Shown in pieces: positions 15,803-24,469 of a stretch of 24,607 bases of DNA. The notes under the pieces are model-generated. The model did no database searches and had not been told where the DNA came from. It worked only from the letters and a program-made list of their open reading frames with translations. A program made the position numbers and the translations under genes. Source of the stretch: JAJFVC01 sp039698075 (GTDB lineage Bacteria > Planctomycetota > Planctomycetia > Pirellulales > Thermoguttaceae); NCBI GenBank assembly GCA_039698075.1, contig JBDKTJ010000169.1, positions 1 through 24,607 of the forward strand, in the 5' to 3' direction. The stretch's first letter is position 1; each line of letters begins with the position of its first letter.

Positions 15803-18800
15803 CTCTTGACCGCCGTTTTCCGTTCCGCGTGAGGGAAGCGGTCTTGCACGGCCTCGACGGTCATCGTCTCATTGCGCAACGCCTCCATCGCGCCGACGGC
15901 GGCATCGGCGGCCTGCAACGTCGTGATGCACGAGACGCCATGCGACACCGCCGCCGCGCGGATGCGGCCCTCGTCCGTTCGGGCGCCCTTGCCGCTCGGC
16001 GTGTTGATGACCAGTTGCAGATTGCCGTCGATGATGTAATCGAGCACGTTCGGATGGCCCTCCTGCAACTTTTTGAGCGACTGCACCCGAACGCCCGCAT
16101 CCTCCAACCGTTGAGCCGTACCTTTCGTGGCCAGCAACTCAAAACCCATCGCCTCCAGTCGCCGGGCCAATTGGGCGACATGCTCTTTCGCCCGATTAGT
16201 GACGCTGATGAACACCTTGCCGCTTTGGGGCAGCAGCGTGCCGGCCGCAAGTTGGCTCTTGGCGAACGCAATCGGAAAATGTTCGCTGATCCCCATCACC
16301 TCGCCGGTCGATTTCATCTCAGGCCCGAGCACGATGTCGACACCCGAAAACTTGACAAACGGGAAGACGGCCTCTTTCACCGAAAACTGCTTTGGCACGG
16401 GCGCTTTCGTGTAGCCTTGGTCGGCCAGCGAGACGCCGACCATCACTTTGGCGGCGGCCTTGGCCAGCGGCATGCCGGTCGCTTTCGACACGAACGGCAC
16501 CGTGCGGCTTGCACGCGGGTTCACCTCCAACACGTACACATTCGCATGGCCGTCCTCGCGTTTCACGGCATATTGAATGTTCATCAACCCTTTGACCTTC
16601 AGCCGGCGGGCCAGCGACTCGGTCGATTCGCGAATCTCGTCGACGACGGCTTTCGCCAGACTGTACGGTGGGATGGCGCAGGCCGAATCGCCCGAATGCA
16701 CGCCGGCCTCTTCGATGTGCTCCATGATGCCGGCCACGATCACTTGCTTGCCGTCGGCGATGGCGTCGACGTCCACTTCCGTGGCGTCCTCCAAAAAGCG
16801 GTCGATCAGCACGGGCTGGCCCTGTGAGACGATGAACGCCTCGGCCACGAACCGCTCGAACTGGATCATGTCGTAGCAGATTTCCATGGCCCGACCGCCC
16901 AACACGAAACTGGGCCGCACCAACACCGGAAACCCAATCTGCTGGGCCGCGTTGCGCGCTTGGGCCATCGTGCGGGCGATGCCGTTGGCCGGCTGTTTCA
17001 GATTCAATCGCCGCAGCACGTTGGAAAACTTCTCGCGATCCTCGGCGTCCTCGATCGTGTCGACGCTCGTACCGATGATCGGCACGCCCGCGTTGCTCAG
17101 CGCCCGAGCCAGATTGAGCGGCGTCTGGCCGCCGAACTGTACGATCACGCCGTCCGGCTTCACCCGGTCGCAAATGTTCAACACGTCCTCGGTCGTCAGC
17201 GGCTCGAAGAACAGCAAGTCGGAGGTGTCGTAGTCGGTCGACACCGTTTCCGGGTTGCTGTTGACCATGACCGACTCGATGCCCAGTTCTCGCAACGCAA
17301 AGCTGGCGTGGCAGCAACAATAGTCGAACTCGATGCCTTGCCCGATGCGGTTCGGTCCGCCGCCGAGAATGATGACCCGCCGCTTGTTCGGCTTCTTGGG
17401 CGGCGTTTCGTCTTCGTCCTCGTAGGTCGAATAATAGTAGGGCGTGTAGGCTTCAAATTCGGCCGCACAGGTGTCGACCGATTTGAACACGGCCGTGATG
17501 CCGCGACGTTTGCGATCTTGGCGGACGTCCATTTCGGGCGTGCCCCAGATCGCGGCCAACTGACGATCGGAGAAGCCGAACTGCTTGGCCCGCCGCAACG
17601 TGGCGTCGTCGCACGCAGCCATCCCGCCAAGTCCCCGCAGATGGTCTTCCATCTCGACAATCTCGAACAGGTTCTCCAAAAACCACGGGTCGATGGCCGT
17701 CAACTCGTGGATTTCGTCGAGCGTCATGCCGTATTTGATCGCATAGCGGAGGCACCAGACCCGTTTGTCGCCGGGCGTGACCAGTTTCGAGCGGACCTCT
17801 TCGATCGTCGGCTGTTCGGGCGTGCCCCAAAGGTCCTTGCCGTCGCAGCCGAACCCGAAGCTGCCCACTTCCAGCCCGCGAAGCGCTTTTTGGAACGATT
17901 CCTTGAACGTGCGTCCGATGGCCATCGTCTCGCCGACGCTCTTCATTTGCGTGGTCAGCTCGGGATCGGCCTCGGGGAATTTTTCAAACGCGAACCGCGG
18001 CACCTTCGTCACCACGTAGTCGATCGTCGGCTCGAAACAGGCCTTCGTTTCGCGGGTGATGTCGTTGGGCAGCTCGTGCAGCCGATAGCCGATGGCCAGC
18101 TTGGCGGCGATTTTGGCGATCGGAAAGCCCGTGGCCTTCGACGCCAGCGCGCTGGAACGGCTCACGCGCGGGTTCATTTCGATGACGACCATCCGCCCGT
18201 CCTTCGGATTGACGGCGAACTGGATGTTCGATCCGCCCGTTTCGACGCCGATTTCGCGAATCACGGCGATCGAAGCGTCGCGCATCCGTTGGTATTCTTT
18301 GTCGGTCAACGTTTGAGCCGGGGCCACGGTGATCGAGTCGCCGGTGTGGACGCCCATCGGGTCGAAGTTCTCGATCGAACAGATGATGACGCAGTTGTCG
18401 TCCTTGTCGCGCATCACCTCCATCTCGAACTCTTTCCAGCCGATGACGGACTCTTCCAAGAGCACTTGATGGATGGGCGACAGATCGAGCCCGTGCTGAA
18501 CCAATTCGTCGAACGTGCTGCGATTGTACGCGATGCTCGAACCGGTGCCGCCCAACGTGAAACTGGGCCGAACGACGCACGGCAGCCCGATCTCCTGAAC
18601 GGCCTGACGCGCTTCGTCCAACGTGCGAACCGTCCGGCCGCGCGGCACTTCCAACCCGATCCGCTCCATGGCGATTTTGAACTGGTCGCGGGCCTCGGCC
18701 TTCTCAATCACCGCCGCGTTGGCGCCGATCATTTCGACGTGATACTTTTCGAGAACGCCGTGATGATGCAGGTCCATCGCAAGGTTCAAGCCCGTCTGGC

Positions 18801-19074
18801 CGCCGAGCGTGGGCAGCAGCGCGTCGGGCCGCTCCTTGGCGATCACCTTTTCGACCATCTCCCACGTCAGCGGCTCGATATACGTCCGGTCGGCCATTTC
18901 GGGATCGGTCATGATCGTGGCCGGATTCGAATTGACCAGCACCACCTCATAGCCTTCTTCGCGCAACGCTTTGCAGGCTTGCGTGCCGGAATAGTCGAAC
19001 TCGCAAGCTTGCCCGATGATAATGGGTCCGGAACCGATCAGCAGGATTTTTCGGATGTCGTTGCGGCGTGGCAC
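15799..19074 (-). CDS. carB: Carbamoyl-phosphate synthase large subunit
   Basis: A 1091-aa cytosolic enzyme that makes carbamoyl phosphate from bicarbonate, ammonia and two ATP for pyrimidine and arginine synthesis. Two homologous synthetase halves are visible. The first opens with KILLIGSGPIIIGQACEFDYSG and the second, near residue 562, with RVIILGGGPNRIGQGIEFDY. Each is followed by an ATP-grasp domain (including the SFTLGGTG and SFVLGGRAM loops). The C-terminal allosteric MGS-like domain starts near residue 950. Length is typical. I chose the GTG at 19074, giving (M)PRRNDIRKIL, the normal CarB beginning, with AGGGA ten bases upstream. A TTG at 19131 would add 19 atypical residues. carA is not in the window. 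It is divergent from rlmN and shares a regulatory-looking gap with it. Confidence 0.97.
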   Translation of the reverse strand: MPRRNDIRKILLIGSGPIIIGQACEFDYSGTQACKALREEGYEVVLVNSNPATIMTDPEMADRTYIEPLTWEMVEKVIAKERPDALLPTLGGQTGLNLAMDLHHHGVLEKYHVEMIGANAAVIEKAEARDQFKIAMERIGLEVPRGRTVRTLDEARQAVQEIGLPCVVRPSFTLGGTGSSIAYNRSTFDELVQHGLDLSPIHQVLLEESVIGWKEFEMEVMRDKDDNCVIICSIENFDPMGVHTGDSITVAPAQTLTDKEYQRMRDASIAVIREIGVETGGSNIQFAVNPKDGRMVVIEMNPRVSRSSALASKATGFPIAKIAAKLAIGYRLHELPNDITRETKACFEPTIDYVVTKVPRFAFEKFPEADPELTTQMKSVGETMAIGRTFKESFQKALRGLEVGSFGFGCDGKDLWGTPEQPTIEEVRSKLVTPGDKRVWCLRYAIKYGMTLDEIHELTAIDPWFLENLFEIVEMEDHLRGLGGMAACDDATLRRAKQFGFSDRQLAAIWGTPEMDVRQDRKRRGITAVFKSVDTCAAEFEAYTPYYYSTYEDEDETPPKKPNKRRVIILGGGPNRIGQGIEFDYCCCHASFALRELGIESVMVNSNPETVSTDYDTSDLLFFEPLTTEDVLNICDRVKPDGVIVQFGGQTPLNLARALSNAGVPIIGTSVDTIEDAEDREKFSNVLRRLNLKQPANGIARTMAQARNAAQQIGFPVLVRPSFVLGGRAMEICYDMIQFERFVAEAFIVSQGQPVLIDRFLEDATEVDVDAIADGKQVIVAGIMEHIEEAGVHSGDSACAIPPYSLAKAVVDEIRESTESLARRLKVKGLMNIQYAVKREDGHANVYVLEVNPRASRTVPFVSKATGMPLAKAAAKVMVGVSLADQGYTKAPVPKQFSVKEAVFPFVKFSGVDIVLGPEMKSTGEVMGISEHFPIAFAKSQLAAGTLLPQSGKVFISVTNRAKEHVAQLARRLEAMGFELLATKGTAQRLEDAGVRVQSLKKLQEGHPNVLDYIIDGNLQLVINTPSGKGARTDEGRIRAAAVSHGVSCITTLQAADAAVGAMEALRNETMTVEAVQDRFPHAERKTAVKS

Positions 19075-19147
19075 AGCGTGGATTTCCCTGAATTGCGTGG
19101 AAACGAGCCCCCTGCGGAATTTCCCAACCAATGGGGGTAGAATGCGG

Positions 19148-19211
19148 TATAAAATTTCCTAATGTTAACATGCCGCCCACCCATGTTACAAGGGGGGTCG
19201 CCATGTTGACA
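19148..19211. promoter_or_regulatory. carB-rlmN divergent control region with ATGTTNACA repeats
   Basis: A plus-strand TATAAA at 19148-19153, without a recognisable -35, could serve rlmN. Just after it is the perfect 10-bp palindrome ATGTTAACAT (19162-19171). Related elements recur about two helical turns apart: ATGTTAACA (19162), ATGTTACA (19183) and ATGTTGACA (19203, overlapping the rlmN start). On the minus strand TTGTAA (19186-19191) and TAACAT, 18 bases apart, could be a carB promoter. This layout resembles an operator array, but no known regulator can be assigned. Confidence 0.38.
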
Positions 19212-20387
19212 CCCTCAGGCCGGCGCGAGATGATGACCTCGTCTTTTGGCCGTCGCACCACGGGTCGCTTCGCCATCGTGGGAATCCTCGAACCATCGCC
19301 GATCGTTCTCACCAATTTCGACGCCGAACAGTTGCGCGAACGGCTTTCGCCGCTGGGCGTCACGTTGCGACAGGCTCGACAAATCCATGCCGCCGCCGTG
19401 CGACGCCAACAGTGGCCGACGCCCCAGGCCGACGGGCTGCCGGCCGCGATGATCGACCAACTGCAACGCTGCACCGTCATCCCCAGCCTGACGCGGATCG
19501 AACGCAAGGTGTCGCCGCAGGACGGGTTCGCCAAATATCTGTTTCGCGGCGCGGACGACGACACGCTCGAGGCCGTGCGCATCCCGCTGTTGCACCGGCC
19601 CGACGATCCAAAATACGTCGTCTGCGTCAGCTCGCAGGTCGGCTGTTCGTTGGGTTGTCGATTCTGCGCGACCGGTCAGATGGGCTTTCGACGCAATCTC
19701 GCGCCGTGGGAGATTCTCGACCAAGTTATTCAGATCCAGGCCGACTCGGAACATCCCGTGCGCGGAGTGGTCTTTATGGGCATGGGCGAGCCGATGCTCA
19801 ACTTCAACGCCGTCGTGCAGGCCGCGCGATTGATGACCGCCTCCTATGGATTGGCCATCGCCGGCAAAGCCATCACGATCTCCACGGCCGGCGTGACGCC
19901 CGGCGTCCGACGATTCACCGCCCTAAAAAAGCCCTATCGGCTGGTCGTCTCGTTGAACATGGCCGATCCCGAATTGCGACGCGCCTGGATGCCGGTGGAA
20001 AAACAATACCCGACGGCCGAACTTTTCGACGCCTTGCGAGAATATCACGCGGCCACCGGGCGGCGGGTCATCTTGGCTTGGACAATGATTTCCGGCATCA
20101 ACACCCGACCGGAAGACGCCCGACAACTGGCCGCGCTCGCCCGCGGACTGCCGATCAAGCTAGACTTGATTGACGTGAACGATCCGACAGGCCGGTGCAA
20201 ACCACCATCAGCCGAGGAACTCGCCGTGTTTCGCGACGCCTTGAGCGCGGAACTCGGCCAACCGGTGGGCCGTCGTTACAGCGGCGGCCGCGACATCCAC
20301 GCCGCCTGCGGAATGTTGAGCCATTGTCGTGAAACGCGACGGGAAGTGGGGCAGGAAACATGTCAGACAACGCAATCCATGCCGTGA
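19203..20387 (+). CDS. rlmN: 23S rRNA/tRNA adenine C2-methyltransferase (radical SAM), RlmN
   Basis: A 394-aa radical-SAM enzyme that methylates C2 of A2503 in 23S rRNA and often A37 of some tRNAs. The iron-sulfur cluster motif CSLGCRFC gives Cys148, Cys152 and Cys155, followed by GMGEPMLN for SAM binding. The second methyl-carrying cysteine near the end is present (HAACGML, Cys369), so both catalytic cysteines are intact. The first 30 residues are an extension of unclear value. AGGGGGG at 19191-19197 supports the ATG at 19203; upstream in-frame codons back to 19131 have no ribosome site. Cfr is a close relative, but housekeeping RlmN is much the likelier call for a chromosomal gene beside carB. 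The last 28 bases overlap the next gene. Confidence 0.94.
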   Translation: MLTPSGRREMMTSSFGRRTTGRFAIVGILEPSPIVLTNFDAEQLRERLSPLGVTLRQARQIHAAAVRRQQWPTPQADGLPAAMIDQLQRCTVIPSLTRIERKVSPQDGFAKYLFRGADDDTLEAVRIPLLHRPDDPKYVVCVSSQVGCSLGCRFCATGQMGFRRNLAPWEILDQVIQIQADSEHPVRGVVFMGMGEPMLNFNAVVQAARLMTASYGLAIAGKAITISTAGVTPGVRRFTALKKPYRLVVSLNMADPELRRAWMPVEKQYPTAELFDALREYHAATGRRVILAWTMISGINTRPEDARQLAALARGLPIKLDLIDVNDPTGRCKPPSAEELAVFRDALSAELGQPVGRRYSGGRDIHAACGMLSHCRETRREVGQETCQTTQSMP

Positions 20388-21301
20388 CCGGGGCGTTCGG
20401 CTACTCGGGCAAATACATCGCCCGGCGGCTTCTCGACCAAGGACGGACCGTGGTCACGCTGACCCATTCGCCCAACCGGCCGAATCCGTTCGGAGACCGC
20501 GTCCGTACGATGCCGTTTCACTTCGACGCGCCCGACGCACTGACCGATCAGTTGCGCGGCGTCGAGACGCTTTACAACACCTATTGGATTCGATTCAACC
20601 ATCCGTCGTCGCCACAGGCCGACGCGGTTCACAACACGCTCGTGTTGTTCGAGGCGGCGCGACGGGCGGGCGTCCAGCGCATCGTTCACATCAGCATCAC
20701 AAACCCGTCCGAAAACTCGCCGCTTCCATATTTTCGGAACAAGGCGATTCTGGAGAAGGCGTTGATCGACTCCGGCGTTTCGTACGCGATCCTTCGGCCC
20801 GCCGTGTTGTTCGGCGAAGAAGATGTGCTGGTCAACAACATCGCGTGGATGCTGCGGCACTTGCCGGTGTTCGGCATCTTCGGCGACGGTCGCTATCGTT
20901 TGCGGCCGATCCACGTCGACGACTTGGCGTCGTTGGCCGTTGAACAAGGTCGCAGCCGCGACAACGTGACGCTCAACGCCGTGGGCCCCGATCGTTTTAC
21001 GTATCGTGAGCTCGTCCGAACCATCTCCCGGGCGATCGGCCATTGGCGTCCGATGACGCCGGTGCCACCGTGGTTTGGTTTGGCCGCCGCGTGGCTGTTG
21101 GGCCGGTGGATGGGCGACATCGTCGTCACCCGCGACGAAATCGAAGGGCTCATGTCCAACTTATTGGACGTCGACGGCCCGCCCACCGGCGTCACTTCGC
21201 TCATGGAATGGGCCAAACAACACGCGGACCAGCTCGGCCGACATTACGCCAACGAATTGGCCCGTCGCAAGGATCGGCAATCACCCTATCGCGCGAATTG
21301 A
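20360..21301 (+). CDS. Atypical SDR / NmrA-like NAD(P)-binding protein (NDUFA9-like)
   Basis: A 313-aa Rossmann-fold protein. The dinucleotide-binding loop TGAFGYSGKYIA is at residues 10-21 (GxxGxxG pattern). Further on are VQRIVHIS, ILRPAVLFGE and a YRLRPIHVDDLA segment, typical of atypical short-chain dehydrogenases related to NmrA and the complex I 39-kDa subunit. The classical YxxxK pair is replaced by a YFRNK segment, so an ordinary dehydrogenase activity is not assured. A hydrophobic patch near residues 235-250 could touch the membrane. The ATG at 20360 overlaps the rlmN end by 28 bases and has its own AGGAAA six bases or so upstream. The substrate is unknown; sugar-nucleotide epimerase, quinone or redox-sensing roles are all possible. 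Confidence 0.83.
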   Translation: MSDNAIHAVTGAFGYSGKYIARRLLDQGRTVVTLTHSPNRPNPFGDRVRTMPFHFDAPDALTDQLRGVETLYNTYWIRFNHPSSPQADAVHNTLVLFEAARRAGVQRIVHISITNPSENSPLPYFRNKAILEKALIDSGVSYAILRPAVLFGEEDVLVNNIAWMLRHLPVFGIFGDGRYRLRPIHVDDLASLAVEQGRSRDNVTLNAVGPDRFTYRELVRTISRAIGHWRPMTPVPPWFGLAAAWLLGRWMGDIVVTRDEIEGLMSNLLDVDGPPTGVTSLMEWAKQHADQLGRHYANELARRKDRQSPYRAN

Positions 21302-21313
21302 AACGGCCAACAC

Positions 21314-21365
21314 TTGCACCAGAGCGTCCACTCCCGTAGCATAGCCGTTTTGCGAAACGCAAAAC
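21314..21365 (+). promoter_or_regulatory. Candidate promoter with perfect palindrome before the M2 peptidase gene
   Basis: TTGCAC (21314-21319) and TAGCAT (21337-21342) are 17 bases apart, with modest matches to consensus. The predicted start, near 21349, falls within a perfect inverted repeat: GTTTTGCG (21347-21354), loop AAA, CGCAAAAC (21358-21365). The strong GGGGAGGT ribosome site follows at 21373-21380. The repeat could be an operator, or a 5' hairpin in the message. With no T-run after it, a terminator for the upstream pair is less likely. Confidence 0.4.
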
Positions 21366-21387
21366 CTTTGCCGGGGAGGTCGCTTTG

Positions 21388-23085
21388 ATGTCATTCTTCC
21401 AAGTGGCGGGAACTCTGGCCTTGGCGCTGACGGCGGTCGTCGCGTGGCCGACCGACGGTTGGGCGTCCGATGCTCGGGCTCGACGGTTCGTCGAATACTA
21501 CGAAACTACGGTTCGACCGGCGGAAATCGAGGCCGCCCGGCTCTATTGGACCGCCAATCTGACCGGCAAGGAAGAAGATTTTCAGAAAAAACAGGCGGCC
21601 GAGGAACGGCTCGATTTGCTTCTGGCCGATCCGCAACGGTTCGCCGAGTTGAAGGCGATCCGCCAGGCCGGCGTCCCTGATCCGCTTCTGGCCCGGCAGA
21701 TCGAGGTGTTGTATCTCGGCTGTCTGGAAAAGCAGGTGGATCCCGAGTTGCTGAAAAAGATGTCCGTCCGATCGAATGCAGCAGAACGGGCGTTCAACGT
21801 GTTTCGGCCCACGCTGGACGGTAAACCGACGACCGACAACGACCTTCGCACGATTCTGCGCGACTCGACCGATTCGGCCCAACGCAAAGCCGCGTGGCAG
21901 GCCGGCAAACAGGTCGGACGGGTCCTCTTCGGCGACTTGATCGAGCTGGTCCGCCTGAGGAACCAAGCCGCGCGAAAACTCGGTTTTGAGAATTTCTTCG
22001 TCCTGCGGCTCCACTGCAACGAACAAGATCCGAAACAACTCCTCAAACTGTTCGACGAACTGGACCAGTTGACGCGCGAACCGTTTTTGAAGGCGAAAGC
22101 CGAGATCGACGCCGAATTGGCGCGTCGTTATGGCGTCTCGGTCGCAGAGCTTCGTCCTTGGCACTACCACGATCCGTTCTTCCAAGAAGTTCCCGCCGTG
22201 TTGGGCTCGCTGCCCGAGTCGGTTTACACGCCGTTGGACGCGGTCGCCACGTGCCGAACGTTTTACGCAGGCATCGGACTGCCGGTCGACGACATCTTGC
22301 GCCGCAGCAGCTTGTACGAGCAGCCGGGCAAAAATCCGCACGCCTTTTGCATCGACATCAATCGCCGCGGCGACGTGCGGGTATTGGAGAACATCGTGCC
22401 GGGTTGGGAGTGGATGGCCACGACGCTGCACGAGTTGGGCCACGGGATTTACAGCACCAATGTGTCGCCGCGGCTGCCTTACGTGTTGCGGACCGACGCG
22501 CATCCGCTTTGCACCGAAGGCATCGCGATGATGTTCGAGCGGTTTGCGCGCAACGAAGCGTGGTTGACCGCGATGGGCGCGAAAGTTCCGGATCCGAAAC
22601 AGTTCCGCGAGGCGGCGGCCCGCTTGCAACGCGATCGCTTGCTGGTGTTTTCGCGATTTTGCCAACTGATGTTCCGGTTCGAGATGAAACTGTACGAATC
22701 GGCCGATCGGATGGCGGATCCCGAACGAGAACTGAGCCGCCTGTGGTGGGATCTGTCGGAAAAGTACCAAAACGTTCGGGCTCCGGACGACCGCGAGCGG
22801 CCCGACTTCGCGGCGAAATACCACTTTGTCGGCGCACCGATCTATTACCACAACTATTTGTTGGGCGAGATGTTCGCCTCGCAAGTGCATCACGCGCTGG
22901 TGCGCGACGTGCTGCCCGGTGTTTCGCCGGCCGGGGCCAGCTACGTCGGCAATCGCAAGGCCGGTGAGTTTTTGAAACGCAATGTGTTCGAGCCCGGTCG
23001 GACGTTGCGATGGGACGATTTGACCCGGCAAGCCACCGGACAGCCGCTCAGCCCGGAGGCGTTCGCGGAGGACTTGAAGCCGTGA
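21388..23085 (+). CDS. M2 family metallopeptidase, ACE-like dipeptidyl carboxypeptidase, secreted
   Basis: A 565-aa exported zinc peptidase. A signal peptide (about residues 1-26, ending GWAS/DA) is followed by an all-helical body. The zinc motif HELGH is at 348-352 and the third ligand is Glu377 in CTEGIAMM. Downstream, the stretch WWDLSEKYQNV and the block AAKYHFVGAPIYYHNYL correspond to the WW-L-YQ and AKFH-PY-Y blocks of angiotensin-converting enzyme, which argues for family M2 over M3. Such enzymes release dipeptides from C-termini. The ATG at 21388 is seven bases after GGGGAGGT; the TTG just before it is not needed. The peptide transporter gene follows after 61 bases, suggesting a shared role in peptide uptake. 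Exact specificity is not known. Confidence 0.88.
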   Translation: MSFFQVAGTLALALTAVVAWPTDGWASDARARRFVEYYETTVRPAEIEAARLYWTANLTGKEEDFQKKQAAEERLDLLLADPQRFAELKAIRQAGVPDPLLARQIEVLYLGCLEKQVDPELLKKMSVRSNAAERAFNVFRPTLDGKPTTDNDLRTILRDSTDSAQRKAAWQAGKQVGRVLFGDLIELVRLRNQAARKLGFENFFVLRLHCNEQDPKQLLKLFDELDQLTREPFLKAKAEIDAELARRYGVSVAELRPWHYHDPFFQEVPAVLGSLPESVYTPLDAVATCRTFYAGIGLPVDDILRRSSLYEQPGKNPHAFCIDINRRGDVRVLENIVPGWEWMATTLHELGHGIYSTNVSPRLPYVLRTDAHPLCTEGIAMMFERFARNEAWLTAMGAKVPDPKQFREAAARLQRDRLLVFSRFCQLMFRFEMKLYESADRMADPERELSRLWWDLSEKYQNVRAPDDRERPDFAAKYHFVGAPIYYHNYLLGEMFASQVHHALVRDVLPGVSPAGASYVGNRKAGEFLKRNVFEPGRTLRWDDLTRQATGQPLSPEAFAEDLKP

Positions 23086-23146
23086 CGCCGCGAACGCATC
23101 CCCTCGTCTCAAGGGAAAGAAGACCCATTGTTTTTACTCTGCAAGA

Positions 23147-24469
23147 ATGACTTCCATGACAGACAATAATAAACGTTCCTCGGTGTTCGATCATCCCTTG
23201 GGCTTTTGGTTCTTCTTCTGGGGAGAGTTCGCCGAACGATGCTCGTACTACGGGATGCGGGCGATCCTGTTGTTGTACATGACCGATCGGCTGGGGTTTC
23301 TCGACGGCGACGCCAATCGGATCATGTCGCTGTTCATCGCCGGTTGCTACCTGTTGCCGCTGGTGGGCGGTTACGTGGCCGACAACTTCTTGGGCAAATA
23401 CCGCACGATCGTGTTATTCTCGATTCCCTACATCGTCGGCCAGGCGATGATCGGCATCGAAAACCGCTGGTTTCTATTCGGCTCGCTGGCTCTGTTGGCG
23501 ATGGGCAGCGGCGTCATCAAGCCGAACATCTCGACGCTGATGGGCATGACGTACGACCAACAACGGCCCGGCCAAGAAAAGCTGCGCAGCGACGCCTTCG
23601 CGATGTTTTACGGCTCGATCAACATCGGAGCGGCGATCTCGTCGTTCGCGCTGCCGGCCTTGCGCAGCCATTTCGGATATCCCGTGGCGTTTCTCTCGGC
23701 GGCGGGCCTGATGGCGTTGGCGTTGCTTTTTTTCGCCGTCGGCAAACCGTTTTACGCGGTCGAGACGATCCAACGCCGCACGCTTTCGTCGGACGAGCGT
23801 CGGGAACGCCGCGTCGTGCTGCGTCGGATTTTTGGACTGTTCGTCGTCGTCACGTTCTTCTGGAGCATTTTCGATCAGTCGGCCAGCACATGGACGCTGT
23901 TCGCCCGCGACTGTTTGGACCTGCACCTGTTCGGTTTCACGCTGACGCCCGATCAAATTCAAGGGCTCAACCCGATCTTGATTTTAATCTTGCTGCCGCC
24001 GATCACCTTGCTTTGGCACCTGCTGGCCAACCTGGGCATCAAACTTCGTCCGACGGACAAAATGCTGATCGGATTCGTGCTGACGGCGATCACGATGGGC
24101 ATCATGTCGTGGGCCGGCTACCGTTGGGCGGAGTTAGGCCGCGTGTCGGTGCTTTGGGAAGCCGTCGCTTACTTGTTGATCACGACAGCCGAGATCTGCA
24201 TTTCGGTCGTTGGGCTGGAATTGGCGTTTTCGGCCGCCCCGGCCACGATGAAGAGCTTCGTGACGGCCTGCTGGTTGCTGACGGTTTTTTTCGGCAACAT
24301 TTTGAACAGTTTTATTACACCGCTTTACGGGTCCGAAATCGCCTGGTTGGGTTGGACCCTGAAGCCTGGTCCGTATTTCGCCTTGTTCGCCACGCTGATG
24401 ATCCCAGTGACACTGGCCTTTGTACTGGTCTCGCGGCGATTCAATCAGACGCCGCCCAAGACTTTTTGA
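23147..24469 (+). CDS. POT/PTR2 family proton-dependent di/tripeptide transporter
   Basis: A 440-aa inner-membrane symporter of the major facilitator superfamily that imports di- and tripeptides with protons. The POT proton-coupling motif appears as EFAER (Glu27, Glu30, Arg31) followed by SYYG, with Cys in place of the usual Phe. The second signature, FYGSINIGAAIS, is present, and FFWSIFDQSASTW marks the helix 7 region. About twelve hydrophobic helices can be traced, and the length is at the short end of the bacterial family. The ATG at 23147 has no clear Shine-Dalgarno sequence; an ATG at 23156 is equally possible. No strong promoter is visible in the 61-base gap, so read-through from the M2 peptidase gene is likely. 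Some POT members carry nitrate or other solutes, but the peptidase next door favours peptides. Confidence 0.92.
   Translation: MTSMTDNNKRSSVFDHPLGFWFFFWGEFAERCSYYGMRAILLLYMTDRLGFLDGDANRIMSLFIAGCYLLPLVGGYVADNFLGKYRTIVLFSIPYIVGQAMIGIENRWFLFGSLALLAMGSGVIKPNISTLMGMTYDQQRPGQEKLRSDAFAMFYGSINIGAAISSFALPALRSHFGYPVAFLSAAGLMALALLFFAVGKPFYAVETIQRRTLSSDERRERRVVLRRIFGLFVVVTFFWSIFDQSASTWTLFARDCLDLHLFGFTLTPDQIQGLNPILILILLPPITLLWHLLANLGIKLRPTDKMLIGFVLTAITMGIMSWAGYRWAELGRVSVLWEAVAYLLITTAEICISVVGLELAFSAAPATMKSFVTACWLLTVFFGNILNSFITPLYGSEIAWLGWTLKPGPYFALFATLMIPVTLAFVLVSRRFNQTPPKTF

Noticed and set aside
19075..19131. Extended carB N-terminus from a TTG at 19131
   Set aside because: It would add 19 residues not seen in CarB proteins, with no ribosome site. 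GTG 19074 gives the usual beginning.
16960..19140. Very long plus-strand open frame (726 codons) opposite carB
   Set aside because: It is the antisense shadow of a full, strongly conserved carB. Its translation is rich in Arg, His, Asp and Gly in the way of high-GC antisense frames and shows no domain.
19203..20387. Cfr-type antibiotic resistance methylase instead of RlmN
   Set aside because: Chromosomal context beside carB and the overall RlmN-like sequence favour the housekeeping enzyme. Only a phylogeny could formally separate them.
135..23108. 14-base direct repeat CGCATCCCCTCGTC at 135-148 and 23095-23108
   Set aside because: About one shared 14-mer is expected by chance in a window this size, and the contexts share nothing else.
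21391..23112. 573-codon minus-strand open frame opposite the M2 peptidase
   Set aside because: The other strand encodes a complete M2 peptidase with signal peptide and zinc motif. The antisense product has no recognisable features.
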